Below, piece by piece: positions 44,726 through 56,509 of a stretch of DNA of 64,000 nt; position 1 is the first letter of the stretch; each line of letters opens with the position of its first letter. Under the pieces are notes generated by a model. It saw only the letters and a program-made list of their open reading frames with translations. It had not been told where the DNA came from and made no database searches. The translations under genes and the position numbers were made by a program. Origin of the DNA: Rebecca billardiae RCC1528 (lineage: Eukaryota > Haptophyta); the NCBI GenBank assembly GCA_965240325.2, contig OZ251222.1, positions 2,356,001 through 2,420,000 on the forward strand. The letters run 5' to 3'.

Positions 44726-46531
44726 ATGGAGGCCGCGCTCGGCGAGGCCGCCTTCACAGTTGACGATGCGCTAGACATGATCCCCTTGGGGCGCTTCCAT
44801 GTGAAGCTCTTCGTTGTCTGTGGATTCGCGTGGATGGTTGACGCGATGGAAGTGCTGCTTCTCGCGTTCGTGGGGCCGGCCGTACGCTGCGAGTGGGGCG
44901 TGACCGACTTTCAGGCGGCGATGATGGCCACGATTGTGTTTGCGGGCATGTCGGTGGGGAGTGTCTTCTGGGGGGCCGTCGCCGATGCCTACGGGCGGCG
45001 CACGTCGCTGCTGATCTCCACCGCCGTCATCTTCGTGGCGGGGCTTGCGTGCGCCTTCGCACCCTCGTTTGGCGCTTTGCTCACTGCGCGCATGGTGGTC
45101 GGCATCGGCGTCTCGGGCGTGCCGGTCGCCTTCAGCCTGCTCATGGAGTTCCTGCCGGTGAAGGCGCGTGGGCGGCTCGGGATCGCGCTGTGCTTCTGGT
45201 GGTCGGCCGGCGCCATGGCCGAGGCGGGCTTGGCGCGGCTCGTGATGCCGACGCTCGGCTGGCGCTGGCTCCTTGCGCTCTCAACGTTCCCTGTGGTGTT
45301 CCTGCTGCTGCTCGCGCCGTGCATCCCCGAGTCCGCACGCTTCTACGCGTCGCAGGGGCGGATGGAGGAAGCGGAGCGCGTCGTAAAGGCAGCGATGGAG
45401 GCGAACGGCGTCACGATGCCCGCCCGCGAGCTGCAGCGACCAGCGCGCACGCAGGCGGACACGAGCGCATCTGTGGCGGACCTCTTTGCGCCAGGCCTGC
45501 GCCGACTGACGATCTCCCAATGGGCCCTCTGGTTCTGCGGCGCGTTCAGCTACTACGGCTCCGTGCTCCTCACCACCGAGCTGCTCTCCGCAGACCCCTG
45601 CTCATACCGCCACGCGTCGCCCGTGGACAATGCCGAGCAAGACGTCTGCAGGCCGCTCACCGACGAAGATTACAACGCCAACTTTGTCGCGACTGCCGGA
45701 GAGCTCCCTGGCCTCCTGCTGACGTTCATGGTGATCGACGTGATAGGTCGAAGGCGAACGATCGGTTGGCCCAGCTTGCTCCTCGCGCTCGCGCTGGCCC
45801 TCATCATCCCGTGCACGGCGGGCACATTCCAGGATGCCATGCTGTTCATCATGCGCGCAACAGTTGCGTCCCTCTTTCAGGCCATGTACGTGTACACGGG
45901 CGAGGTGTACCCATCGAGCGTGCGCGCGCTGGGCATCGGCTGGTGCTGCTCGTTCTCTCGGCTGGGCGGCATGAGCACGCCGTTCGTGGCGCAGGTGCTG
46001 AGCCGCACCTCGACGCGCTTCGCACTCGCCGTGTACTCTTTCGTGGCACTAGTGTGCGCAGCCCTGGCGTTCACTCTGCAGATCGAGACAACAGGGCGAC
46101 CGATGCTCGACACGGTCGACCAGCTGCTCGAGGAGCTCGGCCGGCACAGCAGCAGCAAGAAGCCCTCGCGATGGCTGGCGCTCGCTGTGCCCGAGCCCTC
46201 GGCAGCCACCTCGGCCGGAGACTCCAGGGGGCGAGGGGCGCCTGGCGTGTGGAATGGCACGAGAGCGCAGCCCGAGCATGGCACGAGCGAAATGCAGCCA
46301 GCAGACTTGTCAACGGCTGGCAGTCCCGCACGGCATCCTGTCTCTGCCGAGCCTGGCTCATCCGGGGGCAAGGTGGCCGTCGCACGCGATGCAGAGGCTC
46401 GCCCCGCACTTGACGTGTGGCGGAACGCCACAGCAAGCCGAGAAGCACAGCCAGCACATGCACAGGTCGAGCTGCAGCCAGCAGCAGAATCGTCACCGGC
46501 GGATGGAGCGGCACTGAGTCCGACATCCTGA
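44726..46531 (+). CDS. SVOP-like major facilitator superfamily transporter
   Basis: This 601-aa protein starts at MEAALGEAAFTVDDALDMI; the frame is open 25 codons further upstream, but that region lacks family similarity. The opening LGRFHVKLFVVCGFAWMVDA followed by MEVLLLAFVGPAVRCEW is characteristic of SVOP/SV2-related MFS carriers. Twelve hydrophobic segments can be followed, with the MFS loop DAYGRRTSLL after TM2, a matching VIDVIGRRRTIG in the second half, and PESARFYASQGRMEEA at the central loop. The large extracellular loop between TM7 and TM8 has cysteines. A Ser/Pro/Ala-rich tail of about 130 residues follows TM12. Substrate unknown; organic ions or sugars are plausible. Confidence 0.85.
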   Translation: MEAALGEAAFTVDDALDMIPLGRFHVKLFVVCGFAWMVDAMEVLLLAFVGPAVRCEWGVTDFQAAMMATIVFAGMSVGSVFWGAVADAYGRRTSLLISTAVIFVAGLACAFAPSFGALLTARMVVGIGVSGVPVAFSLLMEFLPVKARGRLGIALCFWWSAGAMAEAGLARLVMPTLGWRWLLALSTFPVVFLLLLAPCIPESARFYASQGRMEEAERVVKAAMEANGVTMPARELQRPARTQADTSASVADLFAPGLRRLTISQWALWFCGAFSYYGSVLLTTELLSADPCSYRHASPVDNAEQDVCRPLTDEDYNANFVATAGELPGLLLTFMVIDVIGRRRTIGWPSLLLALALALIIPCTAGTFQDAMLFIMRATVASLFQAMYVYTGEVYPSSVRALGIGWCCSFSRLGGMSTPFVAQVLSRTSTRFALAVYSFVALVCAALAFTLQIETTGRPMLDTVDQLLEELGRHSSSKKPSRWLALAVPEPSAATSAGDSRGRGAPGVWNGTRAQPEHGTSEMQPADLSTAGSPARHPVSAEPGSSGGKVAVARDAEARPALDVWRNATASREAQPAHAQVELQPAAESSPADGAALSPTS

Positions 46532-46676
46532 TCATCTCGGAGTCGCGCGCAGCATGGCGGGCCGCCGGCGGGGTGACTCGGGCTCATGGACCGCCCCGCT
46601 GCCGCTGGCCCGCGCTCGTCCGCGTCCGAGCCGCCGGGCCCGGGGCCCCTGGGGCGGAAAGTCGGCGCGGCCGGAT

Positions 46677-46790
46677 AGAGAGAGAGAGAGAGAGAGAGAC
46701 GAGAGAGAGAGAGAGAGCTGAGAGAGAGATGACTAGAGATCTGAGAGTGACTAACGGACGAGACGGAAACGGAGAGCAGCAAGGAGAGAG

Positions 46791-46827
<37 letters not shown>
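46677..46827. repeat. (GA)n microsatellite tracts
   Basis: Two GA-rich runs (about 46677-46735 and 46783-46827) with a short non-repeat interval lie in the 565-bp gap between the convergent transporter and RIIa/EF-hand genes. Nothing else is seen in that gap. Confidence 0.85.
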
Positions 46828-46829
<2 letters not shown>

Positions 46830-47095
46830 ATTATTCACGCGGGTCACGTCAGCCTCAGCGCGCTTAATGACCGTCGTCGGTACTTCGGAGCCCTACGGCT
46901 ACGGCGACACCGGGGCCGCCGAACTGCGTCATGTGAGTGATGTCATGTCGTGCGGCCCGCATGTCGCGCCTCGCAGGTGCGCCACTGGAGCAACTGCTCG
47001 TGTCCGTGTCGTGCCAAGAGTACGTCCACGCGTAGGCCGCAATGGTGTACACGTACCACCTGCAACACCTGGGCAGCGGTCCTGTTCATCGCAGC

Positions 47096-47725
47096 TCATA
47101 TGCCCTTGGCTGTCAGCCAGCGCGTCTGTGCCGTGGCAAACTCAAACCACGATAGCACCATGTCGCTGTTGGTGTCAATGTCCTTCAGCTCGTCTGCCGC
47201 CTCGTCCTCCAATGGCGTGACACCGAAGAAAGCACCAACCTATACAGACGCGACCGGCGAGACAGGGAAGTGGCGCGCGTGTCAGACGCGCGCTCGTCGG
47301 CCGGGTGCCCGGTGCACGGGCCGGTGGCGGCAGGCCGCGCCGCGCACCTCCTTGAGCATGGTCCAAAATTCTTGCTTGTTGATGAAGCCGCTCTTATCCC
47401 TGTCGTAGGCGAGGAACACGTCACAGACACGATCCTGAACTTCGACAGGTAGTCGTCGGAACTGGGGTGGAGCGCTGCGCAAGAGTGCAGCGCTTGGCGA
47501 GCCCTGGCGCGCAGACTCCCTGGCGCGGACCGCAAAGTACTCAGCAGACCACTCGGCAACATTTGTCGGTCGCTCTGCCATCACCGCCTTCGTGTAGTCC
47601 TTCAGCACCTGCTGCAGATCGCGATGAAGAGGGATGCGCTCGCCGTCATACAGCATGTCATCGGTCGGCGGGAGCAATGGGTGCTCCTTGCCGCGATGGT
47701 CGACGAACGTCTGGTCTGGCTCCAT
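47096..47725 (-). CDS. RIIa-domain/EF-hand protein, EFCAB10-like, two exons
   Basis: This is a 173-aa protein from exon 1 (47348-47725) and exon 2 (47096-47239). The 108-bp intron starts GTGCGC and ends TATAG, and the join keeps frame (LKE then VGAFFGVTP). Residues 36-65 (LQQVLKDYTKAVMAERPTNVAEWSAEYF segment) form an RIIa-type dimerisation/docking domain. EF-hand 1 loop is D108-R-D-K-S-G-F-I-N-K-Q-E119. The exon 2 loop DTNSDMVLSWFE supplies a second EF-hand, ruling out the single-exon reading. RIIa plus EF-hand proteins such as EFCAB10 act in cilia and flagella, so a calcium-responsive axonemal role is likely by family. Confidence 0.8.
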
Positions 47726-47852
47726 GCTGCTCGAGAAAAACGACTAGCTTGTCGACGACGAAACAGTCGCGCGCGCGCGATTTTGCCTCGCGTCCTTTTT
47801 CCGCCGGCCAAAAATGAAAAATCGACGACGAGCCTCCTTCCGCGGGCGCAGG

Positions 47853-48910
47853 CTGAGGCCGCTCGAGCGACTTCGTGTCTGGCGAGGCAGATCGCGCCAG
47901 TGCGTGGCGAGGCAGACGCTCGCCTGCCTCGCCGCTTGGCGAGGCAGCTAAGCTAGTAAAGCCGCGGCCGAACTTTACGAAAGCCAAATGTCTGCCGGTG
48001 CGCCGCCCGTCTTTTGCGCACGGTGACAAGGGCGCGCGAGGGCGCTTCCTCACGATCCCGAAGAGCGCTGCGCGCGGCGTCGCGTTGGCGGCGGCAGCGG
48101 CGCTGGGGTGTATCTTGCCCATTCTGCGTGGCGGCGCGCTCTCATGACGCCTCGGCCGCCGCCACGCCATGCGCGACCGGGCGTGTCGCCTTCTTGACGG
48201 GCAGTGCACACGCCCTTGCAACCGCACAGCCGTGAAGAGCCGAGAGCGTCCGTCGCGAGCACGCCGCCCACGCGGGATGCGTTGCCAGGGCTATTCGTAT
48301 GACACTGGGTGCTCGCGCTCTGGCATGTGCGAGCCAGGATGACCATGGGTAGCAGCTACGATGAGCACTGCTAACCTGCATTTCAGCCGATGACATCCTC
48401 TCGTTCAGCGATCTTGACTGCTCTGAACGCATGGCGAACTCGGCGAAGCGCATGCGCAAGGTGGCTTCGGTGACAGCATAACGCATCCCGCGTGGGCGGC
48501 GTGCTCGCGACGGACGCTCTCGGCTCTTCACGGCTGTGCGCTTGCAAGGGCGTGTGCACTGCCCGTCAAGAAGGCGACACGCCCGGTCGCGCATGGCGTG
48601 GCGGCGGCCGAGGCGTCATGAGAGCGCGCCGCCACGCAGAATGGGCAAGATACACCCCAGCGCCGCTGCCGCCGCCAACGCGACGCCGCGCGCAGCGCTC
48701 TTCGGGATCGTGAGGAAGCGCCCTCGCGCGCCCTTGTCACCGTGCGCAAAAGACGGGCGGCGCACCGGCAGACATTTGGCTTTCGTAAAGTTCGGCCGCG
48801 GCTTTACTAGCTTAGCTGCCTCGCCAAGCGGCGAGGCAGGCGAGCGTCTGCCTCGCCACGCACTGGCGCGATCTGCCTCGCCAGACACGAAGTCGCTCGA
48901 GCGGCCTCAG
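47853..48910. mobile_element. Foldback element: 431-bp near-perfect inverted repeats around a 196-bp centre
   Basis: Arms 47853-48283 and 48480-48910 are reverse complements with one mismatch noticed (near 48222/48541). They would form a very long hairpin. The arms carry nested copies of TGGCGAGGCAG in both orientations near their outer ends. CAGGCTG occurs at both edges (47849-47855, 48908-48914), a possible 7-bp target duplication that overlaps the arms. The centre contains an exon-like stretch, TTTCAG then DDILSFSDLDCSERMANSAK and a stop at the start of the right arm. No transposase is present. Together with flanks it fills the 47726-49120 gap between genes. Confidence 0.75.
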
Positions 48911-49120
48911 GCTGGCGGGCTGGTGGGCGTGCGCACCCAAGGGTGGTCGCGCACCCGTGCCGACCGCGAACGTGCCGAGTTGTAGAGTGGCCGAGTTAGC
49001 CCCCCGGACCGGACTCTCGCTCCTGCCAGCAGCACGCTCTTTCGTCAGCGGAGGCGCTCCAGAGTCAGGGCCTCCAGCAAGGGGGGCGACGCCACACCAG
49101 CGGCACAGTAGGGGGCGAAG

Positions 49121-50146
49121 ATGCCACTCAATCGCCCCCACTTTACGATAGACCCGCCGTCGGTGCAGATGCCTCCGACGCTGGAGAAGGAAGACTCTTT
49201 CGACCTCACAGAGACCGGCACCTTCACGAAGGAGTCGCTCACGTTGCACGGCCGTAGCGGGCTTGAGGGGCGCACGGAATTCAACCTCGACGACCTCGAG
49301 GTGCAGCGCACGCTCGGCGCGGGTGCGAGCAGCACGGTGAGGTTGGTGAAGGATAAAAACTCCGAAACCACCATGGCGCTCAAGGAGCTCAACGTCATGT
49401 GCGACGCGGACACGATGCACATGACGATGAATGAGATCCAGATTCTGCACAAGGCCCACTCCGACCACCTCGTGAGGTTCATCGATGCGTTCTTCGACAA
49501 CGGCCGCATCTACCTTGCGCTCGAGTTCTGCGACGCGGGCTCCCTCGACGACGTCATCAAGCTCACACCCAAGGACGCCTCGCCGCGCATACCCGAGAAT
49601 CAGATGTCCGAGATCGTTTGCCAGTCGCTCGAGGGGCTCGCGTACTTGCACCAGGAGCAGAAGCAGGTGCACCGCGACCTCAAGCCGGCGAACGTGATGC
49701 TGACGAAGCGCGGGGAGGTGAAGCTCGGCGACTTCGGCATCAGCAAGCAGCTGGACAACACCCTCGCCCTCGCCGTCACGCAGTGCGGCACGACGGCGTA
49801 CATGTCACCCGAGCGGATCAAGGGTGCCAACTACGGGTACGACGCCGACATCTGGGCGATGGGCCTGATCATCCTCGAGATGGTCTCGGGCGAGTACCCG
49901 TACCCGCAGGCGCGCAACTTCATGCAGATGGTCATGCGCATCTGTGAGGGGCCCGTGCCCACCGTGGAGGCTGGCCTGGTCTCGAGCGCGTGTGAGGAGT
50001 TTGTGGCGACGTGCCTCGCAAAGGAACCGAGAGACAGGCCGGCCGCGAGCAAGCTCATGACGCACGAGTGGCTCATCTCGCGTCCTTCGTCCCCGGAGAC
50101 GCTCGCGGAATACCTGGAGGGGCTTCACAAGAAAAAGGACGAGTGA
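49121..50146 (+). CDS. MAP kinase kinase (STE7-type MAP2K)
   Basis: This 341-aa protein kinase phosphorylates a MAP kinase in a three-tier cascade. All kinase landmarks are present: glycine loop GAGASSTV (66-73), Lys in MALKE (K88), C-helix Glu (E105), HRDLKPAN (H184-N191), DFG (204-206), and SPE (229-231) in place of APE. The activation segment GISKQLDNTLALAVTQCGTTAYMSPER closely follows plant MKKs, which separates it from NEK and other STE kinases. The 55-residue N-terminus is Thr/Asp-rich and could hold a docking site, though no clear basic D-motif is seen. Intronless. Starts 210 bp right of the foldback element. Confidence 0.88.
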   Translation: MPLNRPHFTIDPPSVQMPPTLEKEDSFDLTETGTFTKESLTLHGRSGLEGRTEFNLDDLEVQRTLGAGASSTVRLVKDKNSETTMALKELNVMCDADTMHMTMNEIQILHKAHSDHLVRFIDAFFDNGRIYLALEFCDAGSLDDVIKLTPKDASPRIPENQMSEIVCQSLEGLAYLHQEQKQVHRDLKPANVMLTKRGEVKLGDFGISKQLDNTLALAVTQCGTTAYMSPERIKGANYGYDADIWAMGLIILEMVSGEYPYPQARNFMQMVMRICEGPVPTVEAGLVSSACEEFVATCLAKEPRDRPAASKLMTHEWLISRPSSPETLAEYLEGLHKKKDE

Positions 50147-52162
<2,016 letters not shown>

Positions 52163-52639
52163 CTACTCGTCCTCCTCCTTGACGTAGTAAAAGAACTGCG
52201 CCATGGGTGCGGCGACAGAGATGACGAGGAGCCCAACCACCACCGTGGAGTACTTGAACTTGCCGCCCTCCGTGACCTCCTTCTTCTTGTACGTGCCCTC
52301 GACCTGCTTCTCGTACTCCGTCACCTGCGGCTTGGCTGAGCGCTCCTCCAGGTATTTGCGCTGCTCGGGCCGAAGTTCCTCCTCATCAACTTTGAATTCG
52401 CTCGAGATGGCCGCGACGGACGTCGAGGGCAGCGAGATGTCAGCAGGCGCAGCAATGGCTGGCGCGCTCGCCGCGAGCCCGGCCGCAACGATCGCGCTGG
52501 CAAGGACCTTACGCGGCCCATCCATGCCGAGCGTCATAAGAGGCTGCGCGCGAGCCACAGGCGCGGTCACCGCCGGCATGAATGCCGAGCCACTGCGCAC
52601 CATCGCAGCGGGCGCGACAAGGAGCAGCGCGCAGAGCAT
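52163..52639 (-). CDS. Plastid (thylakoid) protein precursor, single C-terminal TM, unknown function
   Basis: This 158-aa precursor has apparently tripartite targeting. Residues 1-18 (MLCALLLVAPAAMVRSGS) form a signal peptide and GSAF-MP follows, the Phe-containing cleavage box of complex red-type plastids. After a short transit stretch, VLASAIVAAGLAASAPAIAA resembles a thylakoid-transfer signal with an A-x-A cleavage site. The mature part is charged (EELRPEQRKYLEERSA) and ends with one membrane span, YSTVVVGLLVISVAAPMAQF, and an acidic tail KEEDE. The topology resembles small photosystem or cytochrome-complex accessory subunits, but I cannot assign one. Divergent from the YggT-like gene. Confidence 0.75.
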   Translation of the reverse strand: MLCALLLVAPAAMVRSGSAFMPAVTAPVARAQPLMTLGMDGPRKVLASAIVAAGLAASAPAIAAPADISLPSTSVAAISSEFKVDEEELRPEQRKYLEERSAKPQVTEYEKQVEGTYKKKEVTEGGKFKYSTVVVGLLVISVAAPMAQFFYYVKEEDE

Positions 52640-52820
52640 GATGACGATGTGCTTCGCAGTCGTTCGGCTTGGTCGTCGGCCGAGACAGTGGTGAGGTCGC
52701 TCGAGAGCTCCTCGGCGGCGAAATAATAAAATACGTCCACAGCCGGACTGGCAGCCGGACAAGGGAGTCGCAGGTGTGCAACACGAGTACACACTCGAGA
52801 ACTTTGCACGCCGGGCCACG
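52640..52820. promoter_or_regulatory. Bidirectional promoter region of two plastid-protein genes
   Basis: The 181 bp between divergent start codons of two predicted plastid proteins, consistent with co-regulation (for example by light). AATAATAAAATACG near 52721 is the only AT-rich spot. Confidence 0.45.
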
Positions 52821-53339
52821 ATGTCGACGATGATTGCGCAGGCGCTCGTTGCGGGCGCTCTCGCCCTGCACTCACCATCGCCGCGGTCGCGCGTGCGCGG
52901 AGGAGATCTGGGCGGCATTCGACCGTCGCCAGTGAGCACCCGGCCACCGGCCGTACACGATGCTGTCGGTGCACTGCCGCTGAACACAGTTGCGAGCGCC
53001 ATGCTTATGACGCCACTTGCTGCTGTTGCGTCGGATGGGGCGGCGGAGCAGGCAGCCCTGGCCAAGGCAATCCTCGATCCAACTCTGACCCTCTTCACCG
53101 GTCTGTTTCTCGTTCGCATTGTGCTGAGCTGGTATCCCCAGCTGTTGAACAGGATGCCCTTCAAGGCGCTTGCGCTCCCGGTCGAGCCCTTCCTTCGCCT
53201 CCTTCGCGGCGTTGTTGAGCCTATTGGCGGCGCGGATATCACCCCGATCATCTGGCTGGCGACGTGCTCGTTCTTCCGTGAGATCCTACTCGGACCCCAG
53301 GGTATCCTCACGCTCATCGCAACGCAGAGGATGGCGTGA
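52821..53339 (+). CDS. YggT/YlmG family protein, CCB3-like, plastid-targeted
   Basis: This 172-aa protein starts at MSTMIAQALVAGALALHS, giving a signal-like N-terminus followed by a Pro/Arg/Ser-rich transit region. A second hydrophobic stretch near AMLMTPLAAVA precedes the mature part. The YggT domain is clear: LFLVRIVLSWYPQL, then LPVEPFLRLLRGVVEPIGGADITPII, matching the family's RIxLSWxP and PxxxGxDxSP features. Two membrane segments are expected. In plastids, CCB3/YlmG proteins act in cytochrome b6 haem attachment or nucleoid organisation; which role applies here is not decidable. The start upstream at 52776 is less likely. Confidence 0.8.
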   Translation: MSTMIAQALVAGALALHSPSPRSRVRGGDLGGIRPSPVSTRPPAVHDAVGALPLNTVASAMLMTPLAAVASDGAAEQAALAKAILDPTLTLFTGLFLVRIVLSWYPQLLNRMPFKALALPVEPFLRLLRGVVEPIGGADITPIIWLATCSFFREILLGPQGILTLIATQRMA

Positions 53340-53702
53340 ACGGAGACATCAAACACTTGCAGGACAAATCCTTTGATGTCTCTGACTCTGTAAGCTACAC
53401 GCCGCGCAGACACGCCATCCTTTAACAGGGCACGGTACAGACTTGTCAATGGTGCGTAGCCTGATGAGTGCGGAGGCCGGGTGCGTGTACGTATATTCAG
53501 CTGCTCTGCGCACTCACTCAGCGCGGGCCACAATTGACAGGGCCGCTCGCGGCTCGGGCACCGTTCTGATGACTGATCAACGTGCGGTTCAACGTGCCCG
53601 CTGCAATATTATTCGATTAATCGACAATATATTATAAACTGTACTTTTAAAAACACGACGACACTGCTAGACAGCTAGTGATGCGAGACGCGCCTGTTGA
53701 AA
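53340..53702. other. Short intergenic region between convergent genes
   Basis: 363 bp downstream of both the YggT-like and RNase H genes. The right half is AT-rich (ATTATTCGATTAATCGACAA near 53610). It probably holds both 3'UTRs; no other feature is seen. Confidence 0.5.
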
Positions 53703-54814
53703 TCATGGCGGCTTGGCAGCCCCGCTAGCCCGTCGCGCTGGACGCAAGTTCAGGTGCAGCCTGAGACGATCGCGGAGCTCCTGTGCGCGTCCATCGGTGG
53801 GCAGGCCGCAGCGATCGAGCTCCCATTTCAGTTGTGCGACTCGGAGCCGGTTGATCTCGGTAGCTGTCAGCGCAGAGGAGTCGAGCTCCGTGTCTTGCGA
53901 ATCCAAGGCCAACGCCACGCCCGTGGGGGAGGCCTCGGGCGTAGGATCTGCAGGGGAGTCAGCGGCGAGTGTGTCAGCGGTGGGGTTTGGAAGTGTGCGC
54001 CTCCGCTCGAAGCTCTTCTGCCTGTCCATGGCCTCGTTGGCGAGCCTGTCCGCCACGCTATTATCTTCGCGCATGACGTGCTGGAACTCGAAACGGCCGG
54101 CGAAGGCCTTGCGCGCAATGGAAAGAACCTTCGCATGCACGTCCTTCAGGTTCTCGGCGCGCACCTGGTACATGCCGTTGAGCTGCCGCACGACGAGCTG
54201 GCTGTCACCCTTGAAGACGACACGATCTACGCTAAGTGTGCTGCGCAGCTTGGCGGCGGTCATCACAGCAGCCAATGCGCCGTTGTACTCAGCCTCGTTG
54301 TTCGTCTGAGACCCGAGGTACACGCCAAGCTGACGGATCCAAGCCCCTGTGGCCTGGTCGATGACCACAACACCGCAGCCGGCAGGACCGGGATTGCCGC
54401 GAGACCCGCCATCAAAGTAAACTTGGAGCTGCGTGAGCCTGAGTGCGTCGTGCGCGGCGCGGGATGGAGGGAGTGAGCATGCGGGTCAGCACCTGGATTC
54501 GTACACTGGCGGGCGGCCAATCTGCCGACTGTGCTCGCCTGGAACAGGGGCCGAGCACGGCGCAGCGTGCATCCGGTCACCTGACATTGGCTCGAATGCA
54601 ATGCCTCGTCGCGGGACCGCCGAGAAGGCGGCAGGCGACGCGCGCGCCGCAAGCAGTCGTGTATCCGACGGATGGGATCATCGCACACGCCCATGCGCCG
54701 AGGACGACGGGGAGCATCCGTCAGCAGTGCACCGATCAGGAGGACGGCACGAACGGCGCAGCAGCCATCGAATTCGTCGCTGGCGATGTCCCTTCGGCCG
54801 GCGAGTGGTGGCAT
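53703..54814 (-). CDS. Ribonuclease H (type 1) with C-terminal SAP domain, probably two exons
   Basis: Exon 2 (53703-54428) encodes a complete RNase H fold with all four acidic residues. Numbering by the spliced model: D84 in YFDGGSRGNPG, E125 in QTNNEAEYNGAL, D153 in FKGDSQLVV, D205 in EDNSVADRLANEA. The start of this fold has no in-frame ATG. I propose exon 1 at 54581-54814 (MPPLAGRRDIASDEFDG onward, 78 codons), joined CAG to CTC across a 152-bp GT-AG intron, giving 319 aa; exon 1 is less certain. A linker of about 70 residues leads to a SAP motif (LRVAQLKWELDRCGLPTDGR), which binds DNA. Likely role: removal of RNA from RNA-DNA hybrids, perhaps in an organelle. Divergent from RRP1. Confidence 0.75.
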
Positions 54815-54920
54815 CACGTCGCCACACGTCCCGACCGTGAGCGCTCGTGTCCCCGCGAGCGCGGCACCGCGAAGAAGAGCGCACGCCGAAGCGTCTAGCG
54901 CGAGGGTGCGCTGCGCGGCG
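54815..54920. promoter_or_regulatory. Bidirectional promoter between RNase H and RRP1
   Basis: 106 bp between the proposed RNase H start and the RRP1 start. The distance depends on the exon 1 model for RNase H. GC-rich, no TATA box. Confidence 0.4.
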
Positions 54921-56509
54921 ATGGCCGACGAGCACTGGCGCTTCGCCCAGCAGCTTGCATCCAATGGTGTGTACGCGCGTCGGCGGGATGCACGCGCGTG
55001 CGTGTGCGGCGCGCGGCGCGCAACGCACGAAGCTGATGAAGTCGCGCGTCGCGCTTGACTCACCGGCTCCGCTCTCCAGACAAGAAGACGCGCGACAAGG
55101 CGATCAAGGTACTCAGTGGCTACCTCTCGCTCCGCGCCGACCCCTCCGAGCTCGATCTGCTCAAGATCTGGAAGGCCCTCTTCTTTTGCATGTGGCACTC
55201 GGACAAGCCCCTCGTGCAGCACGAGCTTGCACAGACGGTCGCGCGCTTGGTGCACGCGATGCCGACGGAGGAGAGCGCGCGGCTTTTCCTGCAGACATTC
55301 TGGCACACCATGTCGCGCGAATGGCACTCCATCGACCACCACCGCCTCAACAAGTTCCTCACGCTCGTGCGCCGCGTGCTCCGAGAGACTTTTGTGCACC
55401 TGCGGACAGGCGGCTGGGATGGCGACGTGGTCGAGGCGACCGTGCTCATGATCGCGGAGGGTCCATTGAGCCCACACGTGCACGCGTCGCAGGTAGGGAT
55501 CCGCACGCACGTCTGCGACGTGTACCTGGACGAGCTCTGCGCGGTCGGCTGGCCGAGCACCGCCGTCCTGCACACACTGCTGCAGCCGTGCCTCACGCTG
55601 CTGCAGCGCTCCAAGCAGCGCGTCGTCGCTGAGCGCGTGGCGGATGCGGTCTTCTCGCGCTTGCTCGAGTGGGACGGGGGAGGCGGCCACGCGGCGAACG
55701 GCGGCGCCGAGGACGAGGGCGAGGGCGAGGACGAGGACGAGGGCGAGGGCGAGGACGAGGACGACGACGAGGGCGAGGACGCCGAGCGACACCCTCCGCC
55801 CTTCGACGCGGCCGAGCTCGCGCGCGCACTCCTCGCGCTCGCGTCGGACTCGACAACGGCTGAGCTGAACCGCCAACTGGCGTACGATCTGCACGGCCGC
55901 TTCGAGGCGCTCGGCACCGGCGGTGCGCGCGCCGGGCGACAGATGGCGGCGCGCGCCGACGAGGGCGCCCGCCGCGCAGCCCCTCGCGAGGGGTCCGCCC
56001 CGGGGCTGGCCTCGCTGCAACGCACACTCGATGACCTGCTCAAGCCAGCTGCGCGCCGTCGGCCTGAGATGGCCAAGAAGCGCCCTCGCGGCGGCGGCGA
56101 CGCGGGCGAGGCCGTGACGCCGGAGGCAGCTCTGCGGCTCGTCAAGCATCGGCGCAACGAGTCACCCGCGAGCGCACCGGCACATCTTCCCAGCCGAAAG
56201 GCTGCCGCTGCGGCTGCCAAGCGCGCTGAGCTTGAGCCAACCAATCGGGACGACGCGGACCGCGTGGGCGCGGAGCGCGCGACGCCGACGAGCACGCCGC
56301 GCCAGGAGCGGCGGCCCAGAGTGACGTGGTCGCCGAAGGACGAGGTGCGCACCTACGTGAAGGACCGCTCGCGCAGCAGCCCCGGCATGGCCCAGCGCGC
56401 TTTCGCCCTGCGGGCATTTTCGCCTCCTCCGCGCGGACGGCGCAAGTCCTTGTCGCCACGTGGCGGCAAGAAGGCGAATCGGCAGCATCAGGGCCGGCGC
56501 CGTCCCTGA
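54921..56509 (+). CDS. RRP1: RRP1/NOP52 ribosomal RNA processing protein, two exons
   Basis: This 491-aa nucleolar protein is involved in 60S ribosomal subunit maturation. Exon 1 (54921-54966) gives MADEHWRFAQQLASN and exon 2 (55080-56509) continues DKKTRDKAIKVLSGYLS; the 113-bp intron is GTGTGT...CCAG. The join recreates the family opening FAxxLASNDKKTRDKA, and the 113-bp interval cannot be coding. The Nop52 domain runs to about residue 210 (LDLLKIWKALFFCMWHSDKP, WHSIDHHRLNKFLTLVRR, VLHTLLQPCLTLLQ). A long Glu/Asp/Gly tract follows near residue 230-260, then a basic Ser/Arg/Lys-rich tail with KKRPRGGG and RGGKKANRQHQGRRRP, fitting nucleolar localisation. Confidence 0.88.

Noticed and set aside
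54263-56149. 628-codon minus-strand frame opposite RRP1
   Set aside because: Antisense to the RRP1 coding exon, whose own protein is clearly conserved. Only its 54581-54814 part is retained as the proposed first exon of the RNase H gene.
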